From Micromonospora aurantiaca ATCC 27029 (lineage in GTDB: Bacteria; Actinomycetota; Actinomycetes; Mycobacteriales; Micromonosporaceae), in the NCBI RefSeq assembly GCF_000145235.1, contig NC_014391.1, forward strand, positions 4,720,001-4,784,000: 64,000 bases of DNA, read 5' to 3'. Below are positions 23,541 through 32,852 of the stretch, piece after piece. Position 1 is the first letter of the stretch; the number at the start of each line of letters is the position of its first letter. Made by a program: the position numbers and the translations under genes. The notes beneath the pieces are model-generated. The model did no database searches. It was given only the letters and a program-made list of their open reading frames with translations, and was not told the origin of the DNA.

Positions 23541-24326
23541 TCAGCCGGTTTCGCGCTGTTCGACTTCGAGACGCGGACTGCGCCCGGCCGGTCGCGGCGG
23601 GACGGTCCGGGCCGCGACGGCCCCGGCGACGAGCGCCAGCGCGGCCACGTGCAGCGCCCGGATGCCCGCCGGGGCGGGGACGCCGGCCGCCGGCAGCGCG
23701 GGCATCAGCAGCGCGCCGAGCCCGGTGACCGCCAGCGCCACCCGCCAGAACACCAACGGGTTCGCCTCCGGCACGGGTTCGCGTACGCCACCGGTCCGCA
23801 CGCCGCGGCGGGCCTCGGAGACGGCCAGGACGACCACCAGCAGCGCACCGGCGAGACCGGCCACCACGTCCACGAACCGGTACCAGTACACGCCGGTCAC
23901 GGCGTGGAAGTCGGCGATCCCCAGCAGCCGGGGCAGCCGCTCGCTGTCGCTGACCCGGTCCCACGCCACGTGGCTGAACGCGCCGATGAGCACCGAGCAG
24001 ACGGTGACCTGCCAGGGGTGGCGTACCCGGGCCAGGCTCGCGTACCAGGGCCAGCCGAACAACCGCTGCCCGGGCAGGTGCACCGCAATGCCGGCGATCA
24101 CGCGGCGCACCACCCAGGCGTACACGAGAGCGACCGGCAGGCACCACCAGAGCAGGCCGCCGAGCGTATGCGTGCGCAGGTTCTGGGCCGGCGCCGTGCC
24201 GGTGAACAGGTACGCGACGTCCGGCGCCACCGCGCCGGTGCACAGCGCCACCCCGTCGAACCAGCCCGGCCGCCACAGCTTCAGCGGCAGCACCGGCGCC
24301 AGGTGCGACGGGAAGGTCAGCGGCAC
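23541..24326 (-). CDS. DUF4184 family membrane protein
   Basis: A 261-residue integral membrane protein starting at GTG 24326. The N-terminus MPLTFPSHLAPVLPL and early GAVAPDVAYL match the DUF4184 pattern, in which an early conserved His and a PD motif recall membrane-bound metal-dependent hydrolases of the YdjM type. A further SHVAWDRV motif near residue 127 adds a His and Asp. About six membrane helices are visible. The biochemical role is unknown. It lies 22 bp after the HAD gene on the same strand and may be co-transcribed. Confidence 0.85.
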   Translation of the reverse strand: MPLTFPSHLAPVLPLKLWRPGWFDGVALCTGAVAPDVAYLFTGTAPAQNLRTHTLGGLLWWCLPVALVYAWVVRRVIAGIAVHLPGQRLFGWPWYASLARVRHPWQVTVCSVLIGAFSHVAWDRVSDSERLPRLLGIADFHAVTGVYWYRFVDVVAGLAGALLVVVLAVSEARRGVRTGGVREPVPEANPLVFWRVALAVTGLGALLMPALPAAGVPAPAGIRALHVAALALVAGAVAARTVPPRPAGRSPRLEVEQRETG

Positions 24327-24348
24327 GTCCCGGACGTTACCGGCCCGG

Positions 24349-25047
24349 TCAGAAGTGGTGGACCAGGTCGGGGAACGCGGCCAGCCGGATCACCCACTGG
24401 TCGGACGGGTCCAGCTCGTCGTGCTCCAGGACCCACGTGTTCTCGTTCGGGATGAAGACCGCGTTCATCCCGGCCGCCCGCGCGGGCAGGATGTCCGAGC
24501 GCGGCGAGTTGCCGATCATCCAGGCGGCGGCCGGGTCGAAGGCGTGCTCGCGGGCCAGCCAGCGGTAGGTGTCCGCGTCCTTCTCCGGCACGATGTGCGC
24601 GGCGCGGAAGTGGTGCAGCAGCCCGCACGCGTCCAGCTTGCGCTGCTGCTCCTCGCGCTCGCCCTTGGTCAGCAGCAGCAGCTCGTGCCGCCCGGCCAGG
24701 TCGTCGAGCGTCTCGGCCACGCCCGGCATCAGCTCCACGTGGTGCCCGACCAGCGCCGCGGCGAGCTGCTCGATCTCGGTGCGCTCCCGCGCGGTGGCCG
24801 GACGCTCGCGCAGCTTCTCCAGGCACTCGCCGAGGCTGCGCAGGAAGACCTTGCTGCCGTAGCCGTGCGCAACGGCGTTCGCGCGCTCGATGTCGTCGAG
24901 CACCGCGCGGATCCGGGCCCGGTCCAGCGTGGGGTGGTCGAGCCAGGTGAGGAAGTCGTCGATGACGCGCTCGAACAGGACGTTGTTCTCCCAGAGCGTG
25001 TCGTCGGCGTCGAAGACCAGCACGGCGGCGTCCCGGCGCGACGGCAT
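24349..25047 (-). CDS. HAD family hydrolase
   Basis: A 232-residue HAD phosphatase. ATG 25047 has GGAGGG 8 nt upstream. Motif I is FDADDTLW (nucleophile and acid Asp near residues 12-14), motif II Thr is in LLLTKGE, and motif IV is MIGNSPRSDI. A helical cap lies between about 25 and 110. Substrates of such HAD-IA-like enzymes are small phosphate esters; a phosphoglycolate or pyrimidine-nucleotidase role cannot be distinguished. The downstream gene is DUF4184. Confidence 0.88.
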   Translation of the reverse strand: MPSRRDAAVLVFDADDTLWENNVLFERVIDDFLTWLDHPTLDRARIRAVLDDIERANAVAHGYGSKVFLRSLGECLEKLRERPATARERTEIEQLAAALVGHHVELMPGVAETLDDLAGRHELLLLTKGEREEQQRKLDACGLLHHFRAAHIVPEKDADTYRWLAREHAFDPAAAWMIGNSPRSDILPARAAGMNAVFIPNENTWVLEHDELDPSDQWVIRLAAFPDLVHHF

Positions 25048-25185
25048 CGCGTCCCCCTCCCCCTCGCGGACCTCGCACACCGTACTGTCCGACCGCCGGA
25101 CGGGCCACGCGGATTATCCGGTCGGCGGCCCGTTACCGGCGGCTACCCGACTGCGGAATCCCTGGTCCGACGGCATGCTTCGGCC

Positions 25186-26511
25186 ATGACGATCTCACCC
25201 GATCATCCACCTGGACGACGGCGCCGGCGGCGCGCCGCCGTCGCGGTGGCCGCGACGCTCGCCGTCGCGGGCGCGGCGCTGCCGGGATCCCCGGCGCTGG
25301 CCGTCAACGCCTCACACACCACAGAGGTCGGCACCAACCCGGTCGACTGGACGCCGCACGCGCTGGACGGCACCGTCCACCGCATCCTCCAGATCGGCAC
25401 CCGCGTGTACGTGGCAGGCACGTTCACCAAGGTGCGCAACGCCGGCCAGTCGGCCCAGCTGGCGATGCCCCGGCTGGTGGCGCTGGACGCGACCACCGGC
25501 CGGATCGACACCACGTTCCGGCCGCAGGTCAACGGCGCGGTCAAGGCGCTCGCCGCCGCGCCGGACGGCCGCTCGCTCTACATCGGCGGCGCGTTCACCA
25601 CTGTCAACGGCACGGCGGCGTCCCGGCTGGCCCGGATCGACGCGGCCACCGGCGCCCGGGTCGCCGGTTTCACCACGCCGGCGCTGAACAACCAGGTGAA
25701 CGACGTACGCCTGGTCGGCAACCGGCTGATCGTCGGCGGCGCGTTCCAGACCGTCGGCGGGGTGACCCGGCGTGCCCTGGCGGCGGTGAACGCCACCACC
25801 GGGGCGGCCGACGCGTCGGTCAACCTGAACCTGGCCGGCCCGCGCAAGACCACGTCCGGCGCCACCGCGCCGGTGAAGGTCGAGGCGCTGGACGTCTCCG
25901 CCGACGGCACCCGGCTGGTGTTCGCCGGCAACTTCAGCACGGTGGCGGGGGTGGCCCGGCACCAGCTGGCGGTGGCGAACCTGTCCGGCGCGGGCGCCAC
26001 GCTCTCCGGCTGGGCCACCGACCGCTACCAGCCGCAGTGCGCGCGGTCGATGCCGTCGTACCTGCGCGGGGTGGACATCTCCCCGGACGGCACCTGGTTC
26101 GCGGTGGTCACCACCGGCGCGGCGTTCCCCGGCACGCTCTGCGACGCCGCGGCACGCTTCGAGTTCGGTACGGCCACCGGCGGCAAACAGCCGACCTGGG
26201 CCAACTACACCGGCGGCGACACGCTGCTGTCGGTGGCGGTGACCGGCACGGCGGTCTACGTCGGCGGGCACCAGCGCTGGCTGGACAACCCGCAGGGCCG
26301 CAACTCGGCCGGCCCGGGCGCGGTGTCCCGGCCGGGCATCGGGGCGATCCACCCGACCACGGGCAAGGCGCTGCCCTGGAACCCGACCAAGGACCGCGGG
26401 GTGGGCACCGGCGAGCTGTACGCCACCGACCGGGGTCTGTGGGTCGGCAGCGACACGGTGACGGTGGCCGGCGAGTACCACGCCCGGCTGGCGTTCCTGC
26501 CGCTGCCGTGA
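25186..26511 (+). CDS. Secreted beta-propeller protein (DUF5122/delta-60-like repeats)
   Basis: A 441-residue secreted protein. It has an Arg-rich n-region (GRRRRRR), a hydrophobic core and ALA-VN cleavage near residue 40. The mature part is built from repeats of about 45-50 residues with the pattern YVAGTFTKV, YIGGAFTTV, IVGGAFQTV, VFAGNFSTV, YVGGHQ, a WD-like propeller related to delta-60/DUF5122 repeats. Cys residues near 285 and 325 may form a disulfide. No catalytic motif is seen; such proteins are presumed cell-surface or extracellular binding proteins. The promoter region is shared with the divergent HAD gene. Confidence 0.85.
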   Translation: MTISPDHPPGRRRRRRAAVAVAATLAVAGAALPGSPALAVNASHTTEVGTNPVDWTPHALDGTVHRILQIGTRVYVAGTFTKVRNAGQSAQLAMPRLVALDATTGRIDTTFRPQVNGAVKALAAAPDGRSLYIGGAFTTVNGTAASRLARIDAATGARVAGFTTPALNNQVNDVRLVGNRLIVGGAFQTVGGVTRRALAAVNATTGAADASVNLNLAGPRKTTSGATAPVKVEALDVSADGTRLVFAGNFSTVAGVARHQLAVANLSGAGATLSGWATDRYQPQCARSMPSYLRGVDISPDGTWFAVVTTGAAFPGTLCDAAARFEFGTATGGKQPTWANYTGGDTLLSVAVTGTAVYVGGHQRWLDNPQGRNSAGPGAVSRPGIGAIHPTTGKALPWNPTKDRGVGTGELYATDRGLWVGSDTVTVAGEYHARLAFLPLP

Positions 26512-26550
26512 GCGTGCGGGGCTCGGCGGGGCTTCCCGTCGCGCCCCGCG

Positions 26551-26632
26551 CGTCAGCGACGCAAGGTGAGGGTTCGGCCGCGTCAGCGACGCAAGGTGAG
26601 GGTTCGGCCGCGTCAGCGGCGCAAGGTGAGGA
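26551..26632. repeat. 30-bp tandem repeat overlapping a gene end
   Basis: Units start at 26551, 26581 and 26611; the first two are identical 30-mers and the third is partial with one change. The third unit contains the last codons and stop of the minus-strand glycosidase (LTLRR-stop), so the 3' end of that gene has been copied twice in tandem downstream of itself. Confidence 0.9.
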
Positions 26633-29333
26633 TCAGGTCGGCGACCAGCGCGGTCCACCCGGTCTGGTGCCAGGCGCCCAGGCCGGCGCCGTTGTCGCCG
26701 TGGAAGTACTCCGGGAAGCAGATCAGGTCGCGCCAGTCCGGGTGCGTCTGGAACAGCTGGGCGGCCCCGTAGATCGGCCGCCGACCCCAGCCGTCGCGGG
26801 TGAACAGCGAGATCAGCCGCGCGGACAGGTCGTCGGCGATCTCGTCGAGCGTGCGCTTCACGCCGGACCGGGTCGGGTACTCGACCTGGAGGTCGTCGCC
26901 GAAGAACGCGGCGTAGTCGCGCAGCGCGCTGATCAGCAGGAAGTTCGTCGGCATCCAGATCGGGCCGCGCCAGTTGGAGTTGCCGCCGAACAGGCCGCTG
27001 GTCGACTCGGCCGGCTCGTAGCCGACGCTGAACTCCTGCCCGCCGAGCGTGACGGTGAACGGCTTGTCCAGGTGGGCCCGGGACAGCGTGCGCAGCCCGT
27101 ACTCGGAGAGGAACTCGTCGGTGTCGAGCATCCGGGCCAGCAGCCGTACCACCTGGTCCGGGGCGACCATCGACAGCAGCCGCTGCTGACGGCCGTCGGG
27201 CCCGATCCGGCGGGCGCCGATCACCTCGGCGTACTCGGGGCGGTTGGTGAGGAACCAGCGCAGCCGGGCGCCCAGCTCGGGCAGCCGCCGCATGGTCCGG
27301 GCGGTGAGCCGGGTGACGGCTGCGAGCGGCAGCAGCCCGACCACCGAGCGCACCTTCAGCGGCACCTTCGTCCCGTCGGCCAGGCGCAGCACGTCGTAGA
27401 AGAACGCGTCCTCGGCGTCCCACAGCCCCTGGTGGTACGCCGCCGCGGCGATGTACGCGAAGTGCTCGAAGAACTTGGTGGCGGTGTCCACGTACGCACG
27501 GTCGTGCTCGGCCAGCACGATCGCCATGTCGAGCAGGTTGAGCGCGTACATGGCCATCCAGCCGGTGCCGTCGGACTGCTCCAGCACCCCGGCGACCGGC
27601 AGCGCGGCCGAGCGGTCGAACGGGCCGACGTTGTCCAGCCCGAGGAAGCCGCCCTCGAAGACGTTGTTGCCGCCGGTGTCCTTGCGGTTGACCCACCAGG
27701 TGAAGTTGAGCAGCAGCTTGTGCATCACCCGGGCGAGGAACTCGTGATCCCGGGAGCCGTCGATCTCGAAGACCTTCAGCGCGGCCCAGGCGTGCACCGG
27801 CGGGTTCACGTCCCCGAACGCCCACTCGTACGCCGGGATCTGCCCGTTGGGGTGCAGGTACCACTCGCGCAGCAGCAGGAGGATCTGCTCCTTGGCGAAG
27901 CCCGGGTCGACCCGGGCGATGGTGACGCAGTGGAAGGCCAGGTCCCAGGCCGCGTACCAGGGGTACTCCCACGGGTCCGGCATGGAGATCACGTCGAAGC
28001 TGTTCATGTGCCACCAGGCGCTGTTGCGCCCGTGCCGGCGGCCGGACGGCGGGGGCGCGGAGCCGGGGTCGCCGGCGAGCCAGCGTTCGACGTCGAAGTG
28101 GTAGAACTGCTTGCCCCACATGAGCCCGGCGATGGCCTGGCGCGCGACCAGGGCCTCGTCGGCGGTGGCGGCGGCCGGGATGACGCTGTCGAAGAACCGG
28201 TTCGCCTCGGCCCGGCGCGCCCAGAGCACGGTGTCGAACCCGTCGCCCAGGTCGGCCGGGGCGGGTGGCGCGGCGGCCGGCGGCGGCGCGGTACGGGTCA
28301 GCCGCAGCCGGATCTGCCGCTGCTCGCCAGCCGGTACGTCCAGCACGTAGTGCAGCGCGCCCTTGGTGCCGGTGCGGTCCGGGTTGACGGTGGCCGCGCC
28401 GGCCACGACGTGGTCGTTGATGCCGTCCTTCGGGTACGCCGACCGCCCGGGTAGCCCCCAGAGCCGCTCGGCGTTGGTCTCGTTGTCGCACAGCAGCGGC
28501 ACCGGGTCGCCGTCGCCCTCCAGCAGGATCTGGCCGAGCACCCAGTGGTCACCGACGAGCCGGGCGCCGCCCCGCTCCCCGGCCTCCTCGCCGGTCAGCT
28601 TCGGCATCCGGTCGGTGCCCGGCAGGCCCCACGCCCAGGTGTTGCGGAACCACAGCGTCGGCAGCACGTGCAGCGTCGCGTCCTCGTCGCCCCGGTTCGC
28701 CACTGTGACCAGCACGCACATGTCCGTCGGCGACGCCTTGGCGTAGTCGACAGTCACCGCCCAGTACCTGTCGTCGTCGAAGATGCCGGTGTCCACCAGC
28801 TCGTACTCGGTGTCGTCCCGGCCGCGCAGCGCGTTCACCGCGACCAGCTCGTCGTACGGGAAGGCGGCCTGCGGGTAGTGGTAGCGCCAGCGCATGAAGG
28901 AGTGCGTCGGCGTGCTGTCGAGGTACCACCAGTACTCCTTGACGTCCTCCCCGTGGTTGCCGCCGTCGCCGCCGAGGCCGAACATCCGCTCCTTGAGGAT
29001 CGGGTCGCGCCCGTTCCACAGCGCGAGCGCGAAGCAGAACGTCTGCCGGTCGTCGCAGACGCCCGCCATGCCGTCCTCGTTCCACCGGTACGCTCGGGAC
29101 CGCGCGTGGTCGTGGGGGAAGTAGTCCCACGCCGTGCCGTGTTCGCTGTAGTCCTCCCGGACCGTCCCCCACGCCCGCTCGGACAGATAGGGGCCCCATG
29201 CGCGCCAGTCCTGCTCCCCGGCGTCGGCCTGGGCGAGCCGGTGCCGCTCGGGGTCGGGGGACGCGGAGGTCGACCGGTCGGTGATCACTGGCACATCTTC
29301 GACGCCGCCGGGGTACATCTCCACAGCGGCCAT
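26613..29333 (-). CDS. MGH1/GH63-like glycoside hydrolase
   Basis: A cytosolic enzyme of 906 residues with no signal peptide. ATG 29333 is the first start; in-frame alternatives exist at 29318 and 29288 and no ribosome site decides. The C-terminal half is an (alpha/alpha)6 barrel with YPWYAAWDLAFHCVTIARVD, WYLHPNGQIPAYEWAFGDVNPPVHAWA and GGNSNWRGPIWMP, the MGH1/GH63-like signature. Related GH63 enzymes cleave alpha-glucosidic bonds, for example mannosylglycerate or glucosylglycerate hydrolases. It is divergent from the glycogen debranching gene with 42 bp between starts, suggesting shared alpha-glucan metabolism. Exact substrate is unknown. Confidence 0.85.
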   Translation of the reverse strand: MAAVEMYPGGVEDVPVITDRSTSASPDPERHRLAQADAGEQDWRAWGPYLSERAWGTVREDYSEHGTAWDYFPHDHARSRAYRWNEDGMAGVCDDRQTFCFALALWNGRDPILKERMFGLGGDGGNHGEDVKEYWWYLDSTPTHSFMRWRYHYPQAAFPYDELVAVNALRGRDDTEYELVDTGIFDDDRYWAVTVDYAKASPTDMCVLVTVANRGDEDATLHVLPTLWFRNTWAWGLPGTDRMPKLTGEEAGERGGARLVGDHWVLGQILLEGDGDPVPLLCDNETNAERLWGLPGRSAYPKDGINDHVVAGAATVNPDRTGTKGALHYVLDVPAGEQRQIRLRLTRTAPPPAAAPPAPADLGDGFDTVLWARRAEANRFFDSVIPAAATADEALVARQAIAGLMWGKQFYHFDVERWLAGDPGSAPPPSGRRHGRNSAWWHMNSFDVISMPDPWEYPWYAAWDLAFHCVTIARVDPGFAKEQILLLLREWYLHPNGQIPAYEWAFGDVNPPVHAWAALKVFEIDGSRDHEFLARVMHKLLLNFTWWVNRKDTGGNNVFEGGFLGLDNVGPFDRSAALPVAGVLEQSDGTGWMAMYALNLLDMAIVLAEHDRAYVDTATKFFEHFAYIAAAAYHQGLWDAEDAFFYDVLRLADGTKVPLKVRSVVGLLPLAAVTRLTARTMRRLPELGARLRWFLTNRPEYAEVIGARRIGPDGRQQRLLSMVAPDQVVRLLARMLDTDEFLSEYGLRTLSRAHLDKPFTVTLGGQEFSVGYEPAESTSGLFGGNSNWRGPIWMPTNFLLISALRDYAAFFGDDLQVEYPTRSGVKRTLDEIADDLSARLISLFTRDGWGRRPIYGAAQLFQTHPDWRDLICFPEYFHGDNGAGLGAWHQTGWTALVADLILTLRR

Positions 29334-29375
29334 TGTCGCCGTGGCATGTCACACCTCGCTGCCGGTGGAGGAAAG

Positions 29376-31319
29376 TTGATCGACATCCGTTTCGGGCCGC
29401 GGGTCTGCGGCGAGCTGTCCGCCGCCGCCGCGCGGGAATGGCTGGTCACGGACGGGCGCGGCGGGTACGCCATGGGCACCGTCGCCGGACTGCGTACCCG
29501 CCGGTATCACGGGCTGCTCGTGGTGGCCGGTGACACGCCGGCGTCCCGCAAGGTGGGACTCGTGAGCCTCGACCCGGCGGTGACACTGCCGTCGGGGCGG
29601 CAGGTCCGCCTCGGCGCGCACGAGTGGTCCTCCGGCGTGGTCGACCCGCGCGGCTTCGAGCTGCTGGAGCGCTTCGACCTGGCCGACGGGGTGCCCCGCT
29701 GGCGCTGGCGCATCGGCGACGTGGTGATCGAGCGGGAGATCGCCATGACGTACGGCCGTTCCTGCGTGGCGGTGGTGCACCGGCTGATCTCCGGCGGCCC
29801 GGTGCGGCTGGACCTGGCCGCGGCCTGCACCTGGCGCGACGCGCACGGCGAGCGGCGCGCCGACGGCCCGGCGCCCCGGCTGGAACCGGCGGCCGGCGGC
29901 GCGGTGATCGACGGCGCGTACCGCCTGGCCGGGCCGGACTGGACCCCGGAGGGGCAGTGGTGGCACGGGGTGCGCCACCGGACGGAGGCCGAGCGCGGCC
30001 TGCACCCGGACGAGGACCTCTGGTACGCGGGCCGGTTCACCGGCGCGCTCGACGAGCCGGGCGCGACCGTGTCGGTGCTGGCCTGGGCGGACGAGCTGGC
30101 CGAGGAGCCGCCACCGGCGACCGCCGTGGTCGAGGCGGCCCGGCGGCGCAGCCGTGCGGTGGTCGCGGCGGCGGAACCCGGCGACGCGGTCGAGGCGACG
30201 CTCGCGCTGGCCGCCGACGCGTTCGTGGTACGCACCGCCACCGGCCCCGACGTGGTCGCCGGCTACCCCTGGTTCGGGGCCTGGTCGCGGGACACGATGA
30301 TCTCCTACGAGGGCCTGTTCCTGTGCACGAACCGGGCCGACGAGGGCCGGGACCTGCTGCGGGCGTACGCGGCCACGCTGAACGAGGGCATGCTGGCGAA
30401 CACGGCCGACACCGGCCGGGTCGAGTACAACACCGTCGACGCGACGCTGTGGTTCCTGCACGCGGTCCACCGCCACGTCACAGTCACCGGCGACACCGAC
30501 CTGGGCGACGAGCTGCTGCCCGCGCTGCACGGCGTGGTCGAGGCGCACGTGGCGGGCACCCGGTACGGCATCGGCGTCGACCCGGCCGACGGGCTGCTGG
30601 CCCAGGGCGGCCCGCCGGACGTGGCGCTCACCTGGATGGACGCCCGGGTGTACGGGGTGCCGGTGACCCCGCGTACCGGCAAGCCGGTCGAGGTCAACGC
30701 GCTGTGGATCAACGGGCTGGCCGGGCTCGCCGAGCTGACCGAGCTGGCCGGACGCGACGCCGCCGGGCTGCACGCCCTGCACCACCGGGCCACCACCGCA
30801 TTCCGGGAGCGGTTCCCCGCCCCGGCCGGCTGGCTGCACGACGTGGTCGACGCCCCGGCGCCCGCGTACCCGCTCGGCGGGGCCGCGCACCACGACGACG
30901 ACCTGCTGCGTCCCAACCAGCTGCTCGCCTGGTCCCTTCCGCACGCCCCGCTGGAGCCGGACGAGGCCACGCTACGACGGATCACCGAGGCGCTGTTCAC
31001 CCCGCTCGGACCGCGCAGCCTCGCCCCGGACTCCCCCGGCTACACCGGACGGCACCGGGGCGGGCCCGCCGAGCGGGACTCCGCGTACCACCAGGGCACC
31101 GTCTGGCCGTGGCTGACCGGGCCGCTGCTGGACGCGTACCGCCGGGCCGGGCTGCCCACCGACGACCTGCTGGTGGGGCTCGTGGGCCACCTCGCCGAGG
31201 ACGGCCTGGGCTCGGTGAGCGAGACAGCCGACGGCGCGGCGCCGCACGCGGCCACCGGATGCCCGTTCCAGGCGTGGTCGGTGGCCGAGCTGCTACGCGC
31301 CCGGCGGATGCGCCGGTAA
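29376..31319 (+). CDS. Glycogen debranching enzyme (amylo-alpha-1,6-glucosidase)
   Basis: A 647-residue protein. TTG 29376 is chosen because GGTGGAGG lies 4-5 nt upstream; an ATG at 29346 in frame has no ribosome site. The N-terminal domain (about 1-230) begins IDIRFGPRVCGELS and WLVTDGRGGYAMGTVAG (GDE_N); the C-terminal catalytic barrel (250-647) has GYPWFGAWSRDTMISYEG, which contains the conserved catalytic Asp region, then NTVDATLWFLHAV and GTVWPWLTGPLLDAY. The enzyme removes alpha-1,6 branch residues of glycogen. It is followed by a GT4 glycogen synthase-like gene 127 bp downstream. Confidence 0.9.
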   Translation: MIDIRFGPRVCGELSAAAAREWLVTDGRGGYAMGTVAGLRTRRYHGLLVVAGDTPASRKVGLVSLDPAVTLPSGRQVRLGAHEWSSGVVDPRGFELLERFDLADGVPRWRWRIGDVVIEREIAMTYGRSCVAVVHRLISGGPVRLDLAAACTWRDAHGERRADGPAPRLEPAAGGAVIDGAYRLAGPDWTPEGQWWHGVRHRTEAERGLHPDEDLWYAGRFTGALDEPGATVSVLAWADELAEEPPPATAVVEAARRRSRAVVAAAEPGDAVEATLALAADAFVVRTATGPDVVAGYPWFGAWSRDTMISYEGLFLCTNRADEGRDLLRAYAATLNEGMLANTADTGRVEYNTVDATLWFLHAVHRHVTVTGDTDLGDELLPALHGVVEAHVAGTRYGIGVDPADGLLAQGGPPDVALTWMDARVYGVPVTPRTGKPVEVNALWINGLAGLAELTELAGRDAAGLHALHHRATTAFRERFPAPAGWLHDVVDAPAPAYPLGGAAHHDDDLLRPNQLLAWSLPHAPLEPDEATLRRITEALFTPLGPRSLAPDSPGYTGRHRGGPAERDSAYHQGTVWPWLTGPLLDAYRRAGLPTDDLLVGLVGHLAEDGLGSVSETADGAAPHAATGCPFQAWSVAELLRARRMRR

Positions 31320-31446
31320 CGCGTTACAGACCGGCAACCGGCGCGTCGCCGCCGGTTATCGACCCCTCGGCAGGATGGGCGGCGACCCCACCCGGCACCG
31401 CGGCGACGCCGCCGGGGTGGGGACGCCACAACTCAAAGGGGGCCGC

Positions 31447-32772
31447 GTGTCAGCTGACGCCGAAGTGATCGACATCCAGCCCGCCCGGCGCCTGCGGTTG
31501 CTGCTGCTCTCCTGGGAGTACCCGCCGGTGCTCGTCGGTGGCCTCGGCCGCCACGTCCACGCGCTGTCAGTGGCGCTTGCCGCCGCCGGGCACGAGGTCA
31601 CAGTCGTCACCCGCCACGCCGAGGGCGCTCCCCTGGAGGAGTACGCCGACGGCGTCCGCGTCGTCCGCGCCGCCGAAGATCCGGTCCGGTTCCCGCTCGC
31701 CACCGATTCGCTGCTGGCCTGGACGATGGCGTTCAACCACACCCTCACCCGGGCCGCGCTGCGCGCCGCCTCCTCCGGCACCTACGACGTGATCCACGCC
31801 CACGACTGGCTGGTCGCGCACACCGCCGTCACGCTGGCCGAGCACCTGGACGTGCCGCTGGTGACCACCATCCACGCCACCGAGGCGGGCCGGCACCAGG
31901 GCTGGCTGCCGGAGGAGATGAACCGCACCATCCACGGCGTCGAGCACTGGCTGAGCAACGCCTCCGGCCGGGTGATCGCCTGCTCCGGGTACATGCGTGA
32001 CCAGGTGGCCCGGCTGTTCGGCGTACCGGCCGGACGCATCGACGTGGTCGCCAACGGCGTCGACGACCGGGCCTGGCGGGCGCGGCCGCACGCGGTCGCC
32101 TCCGCCCGGGCACGCTTCGCCGCGGGCGGGCCGCTCGTCGGGTACGCCGGTCGGCTGGTCTACGAGAAGGGCGTGCAGCACCTCGTGCACGCCGTGCCGC
32201 ACCTGGCGAAGCGGCACCCCGGCCTGCGGGTGGTGATCGCCGGGGACGGGCCGTACCGCGACGAGCTGGTCGACCAGGCGCGGCGGCTGCACGTGGGAGA
32301 CACGGTCCGGTTCGCCGGTTTCATGGACGCCACCCAGCTTCCCGCGGTGCTCGCCGCCACCGACGCCACGGTGATCCCCAGCCTCTACGAGCCGTTCGGC
32401 ATGATCGCGCTGGAGGCGGCTGCGGCCGGAGCGCCGCTCGCTGTGGCGCGTACCGGCGGGCTGGCCGAGATCGTCGAGCCCGGCGTCACCGGGGTGACGT
32501 TCCCGCACGGCGACCCGGACGCGCTGGCCGGCGCCGTCGACCGGCTGCTCGGCGACGAGGTCTTCGCCCGGCGGGTGGCGCGCAAGGCGCGCAGCATGGT
32601 CAGCCGGCGCTACACCTGGTCGGCGATCGCCGCCCGGACCGCCGCCGCCTACGCCACCGCCCGCCGCGACCACGACGCGTTCCAGACCCGCCGGGCCACC
32701 GCCCTGCTGGCCGGTGACCGGTCCCCGATCGCCGTCCCCGAGGGGAACCTGCTCGCCGGCGCGGCGAGTTAG
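31447..32772 (+). CDS. GT4 family glycosyltransferase (glycogen synthase-like)
   Basis: A 441-residue glycosyltransferase. GTG 31447 has AAAGGGGG 4 nt upstream. A GT-B fold is indicated by SWEYPPVLVGGLGRHVHALS (donor loop), HAHDWLVAHTA, VANGVD, GRLVYEKGVQHLV and the acidic E-x7-E motif in YEPFGMIALEAAAAGAPL. The nearest known group is the GT4 glycogen or maltose-1-phosphate synthases (GlgA/GlgM type) of actinobacteria. The debranching enzyme immediately upstream supports an alpha-glucan role. A different hexosyl acceptor cannot be excluded. Confidence 0.87.
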   Translation: MSADAEVIDIQPARRLRLLLLSWEYPPVLVGGLGRHVHALSVALAAAGHEVTVVTRHAEGAPLEEYADGVRVVRAAEDPVRFPLATDSLLAWTMAFNHTLTRAALRAASSGTYDVIHAHDWLVAHTAVTLAEHLDVPLVTTIHATEAGRHQGWLPEEMNRTIHGVEHWLSNASGRVIACSGYMRDQVARLFGVPAGRIDVVANGVDDRAWRARPHAVASARARFAAGGPLVGYAGRLVYEKGVQHLVHAVPHLAKRHPGLRVVIAGDGPYRDELVDQARRLHVGDTVRFAGFMDATQLPAVLAATDATVIPSLYEPFGMIALEAAAAGAPLAVARTGGLAEIVEPGVTGVTFPHGDPDALAGAVDRLLGDEVFARRVARKARSMVSRRYTWSAIAARTAAAYATARRDHDAFQTRRATALLAGDRSPIAVPEGNLLAGAAS

Positions 32773-32852
32773 GAACAGGACGCGCTGACATGCGATAGGT
32801 ACCGTCCGATCCGTTGGCTATTGTGGACCACTGACCAGCGGTGAGGAGTGCG

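Noticed and set aside
26551..26640. CRISPR-like array
   Set aside because: The 30-bp units are directly adjacent without spacers; it is a simple tandem duplication.
25312..28491. A 1059-codon minus-strand frame
   Set aside because: It is an out-of-frame shadow of the MGH1-like gene and runs antisense through the beta-propeller gene. The composition is Arg/Pro/Ala-rich with no motifs.
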